Below, piece by piece: positions 4,970-5,847 of a stretch of 5,847 nt of DNA. Numbering within the stretch: position 1 is the first letter of the stretch; every line of letters begins with the position of its first letter. A program made the position numbers and the translations under genes. The notes beneath the pieces are model-generated. The model ran no database searches. It was given only the letters and a program-made list of their open reading frames with translations, and was not told the DNA's origin. The stretch is from JBEHWX01 sp048498995 (lineage in GTDB: Bacteria; Bacteroidota; Ignavibacteria; OLB7). Location: positions 1 through 5,847 of the forward strand of contig JBEHWX010000176.1 of the NCBI GenBank assembly GCA_048498995.1. Reading direction: 5' to 3'.

Positions 4970-5847
4970 ATGATCCCCGCCGAGCGCCCCGCTCCCGCGC
5001 CGGCCGGCACCGGCTCCCCGCCGGCCACCGACGTTGCTCCGGAAGCCGCTTCGGAGCAGGCTCCGGCGATCGCGGAGACGATCGCCCCCGCGATGTCGGA
5101 CACCGACCGGCGCCGGTCGATCGATCTGCTGCGGGGCATCGCGGTGCTGGTGATGATCGGCGCGCACGCCTCCAGCGCGCTCCTGGCCGGAAGCTACCGC
5201 CAGGGCCCGGTCTGGGACCCGGTCAACATCCTCTTCGGCTTCGTCGCCCCCGCCTACCTCTTCCTCGCCGGCATCACGCTCCAGCTCGCCAGCCTTCGTC
5301 GCAACGAGGCCTCCGCGGGCGCGCGACGCTGGGCGGGACCACGCCACGCGCTCCGGCTCGTCTTCCTCGGATACTGGCTGCAGATCCCGATCCTCTCGCT
5401 TCGTCAGCTCATCTGGTGCCATCGCCCGTCGGAGCTGGCGCGGCTCTTCGACGTGAACATCCTCCAGGCGATCGGCCTCTCCTCGCTGATCCCGCTCGGG
5501 CTGCTGGCCCTGTTCCACCGGCCGCGCGCGGCGCGCGCCGTCGCGCTCCTGATCGCGCTCGGCCTCGCGCTCGCCACCCCCTGGATCTGGCGCGGCGGCC
5601 TCGACACGCTTCTTCCCGGACCCCTCGCCCCGCTCGTGGCGCCGCAGCCGCGCGCCACCTTCCCCCTCGCTCCCTACGCGGCCTATCTTCTTGCCGGCTT
5701 CGGCCTGGCCGTGTGGCTGGCGCGCGCCGAGCGCCGCGCCACGGGCCCCGTCGCGATCGCGATCATCGGAGCGGCGATGCTGGCCGCGGGACGCCTTCTC
5801 CCGCCAGTGCCGCCGCACGACGATCTCTGGGGATCGAGCATCCATCA
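4970..5847 (+). CDS. DUF1624/HGSNAT-like polytopic membrane acyltransferase, 3' end beyond window
   Basis: This open frame of 292 codons runs off the right edge. A Pro/Ala-rich cytoplasmic tail (1-45) is followed by RRRSIDLLRGIAVLVMIGAH (47-66), the signature first helix of the heparan-alpha-glucosaminide N-acetyltransferase-like (DUF1624) and related acyltransferase-3 membrane families. Then come FGFVAPAYLFLAGITLQLA (89-107), DVNILQAIGLSSLIPLGLLA (161-180) and FPLAPYAAYLLAGFGLAVWL (231-250), all matching the family's later helices. About seven hydrophobic segments are visible: 51-71, 88-107, 127-146, 163-183, 189-206, 231-251, 259-276. Members move acyl groups across or at the membrane onto sugars or other envelope molecules; the substrate here is unknown. 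H66 is a candidate catalytic residue by family pattern. ATG 4970 has only weak Shine-Dalgarno support; 13 bp after the ruvA stop, it could be translationally coupled. ATG 5093 (M42), just before the conserved region, is an alternative start. An ATG at 4953 overlapping the ruvA stop leads only to a 6-codon frame. Confidence 0.8.
   Translation, partial: MIPAERPAPAPAGTGSPPATDVAPEAASEQAPAIAETIAPAMSDTDRRRSIDLLRGIAVLVMIGAHASSALLAGSYRQGPVWDPVNILFGFVAPAYLFLAGITLQLASLRRNEASAGARRWAGPRHALRLVFLGYWLQIPILSLRQLIWCHRPSELARLFDVNILQAIGLSSLIPLGLLALFHRPRAARAVALLIALGLALATPWIWRGGLDTLLPGPLAPLVAPQPRATFPLAPYAAYLLAGFGLAVWLARAERRATGPVAIAIIGAAMLAAGRLLPPVPPHDDLWGSSIH

Noticed and set aside
4925..5845. Long - strand open frame opposite the acyltransferase gene
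   Set aside because: Its product is Arg/Glu/Gly-rich with no domain, while the + frame from 4970 gives family-matching membrane segments.

Overview
The window comes from a GC-rich bacterium. Third codon positions are mostly G or C (about 95% in well-behaved stretches, by hand count). The first gene ends in a FlgD-Ig/type IX-like C-terminal sorting module. Together these fit a high-GC lineage of the wider FCB/Eisenbacteria/Gemmatimonadota sort, but taxonomy cannot be fixed from 5.8 kb. All supported genes lie on the + strand. The long open frames on the - strand are GC-driven shadows.

Layout: (i) 1-1676, the 3' part of a large secreted, beta-rich protein with a C-terminal sorting-type domain. 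Its coding-like frame continues upstream of the first ATG (189) but hits a stop at 21-23, inside an abruptly AT-rich first ~45 bases. (ii) 1677-1914, a gap that turns AT-rich and carries an extended -10 promoter for the next gene. (iii) 1915-2616, an OmpR/CpxR-type response regulator. (iv) 2617-2853, a 237-bp spacer containing a 21-bp imperfect stem-loop. (v) 2854-4266, a CpxA/EnvZ-type membrane histidine kinase. (vi) 4360-4956, ruvA, without ruvC or ruvB beside it. (vii) 4970 to the window end, the N-terminal part of a polytopic DUF1624/HGSNAT-like membrane acyltransferase, open at the right edge.

The regulator and kinase almost certainly form one two-component pair sensing an envelope signal; which genes they control cannot be read here. 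The most interesting signal is in the two gaps around the regulator gene. The hexamer TGCAAG (either strand) occurs exactly four times in the window by eye. All four copies lie in these gaps, as two inverted pairs with starts 45 and 44 bp apart. One pair flanks the putative regulator promoter; the other forms the arms of the hairpin before the kinase. This suggests an autoregulatory operator or a structured leader. RuvA (Holliday-junction binding) and the acyltransferase are 13 bp apart and may be co-transcribed, but have no obvious functional link to the two-component system. No mobile element, CRISPR array, tRNA or rRNA was seen.
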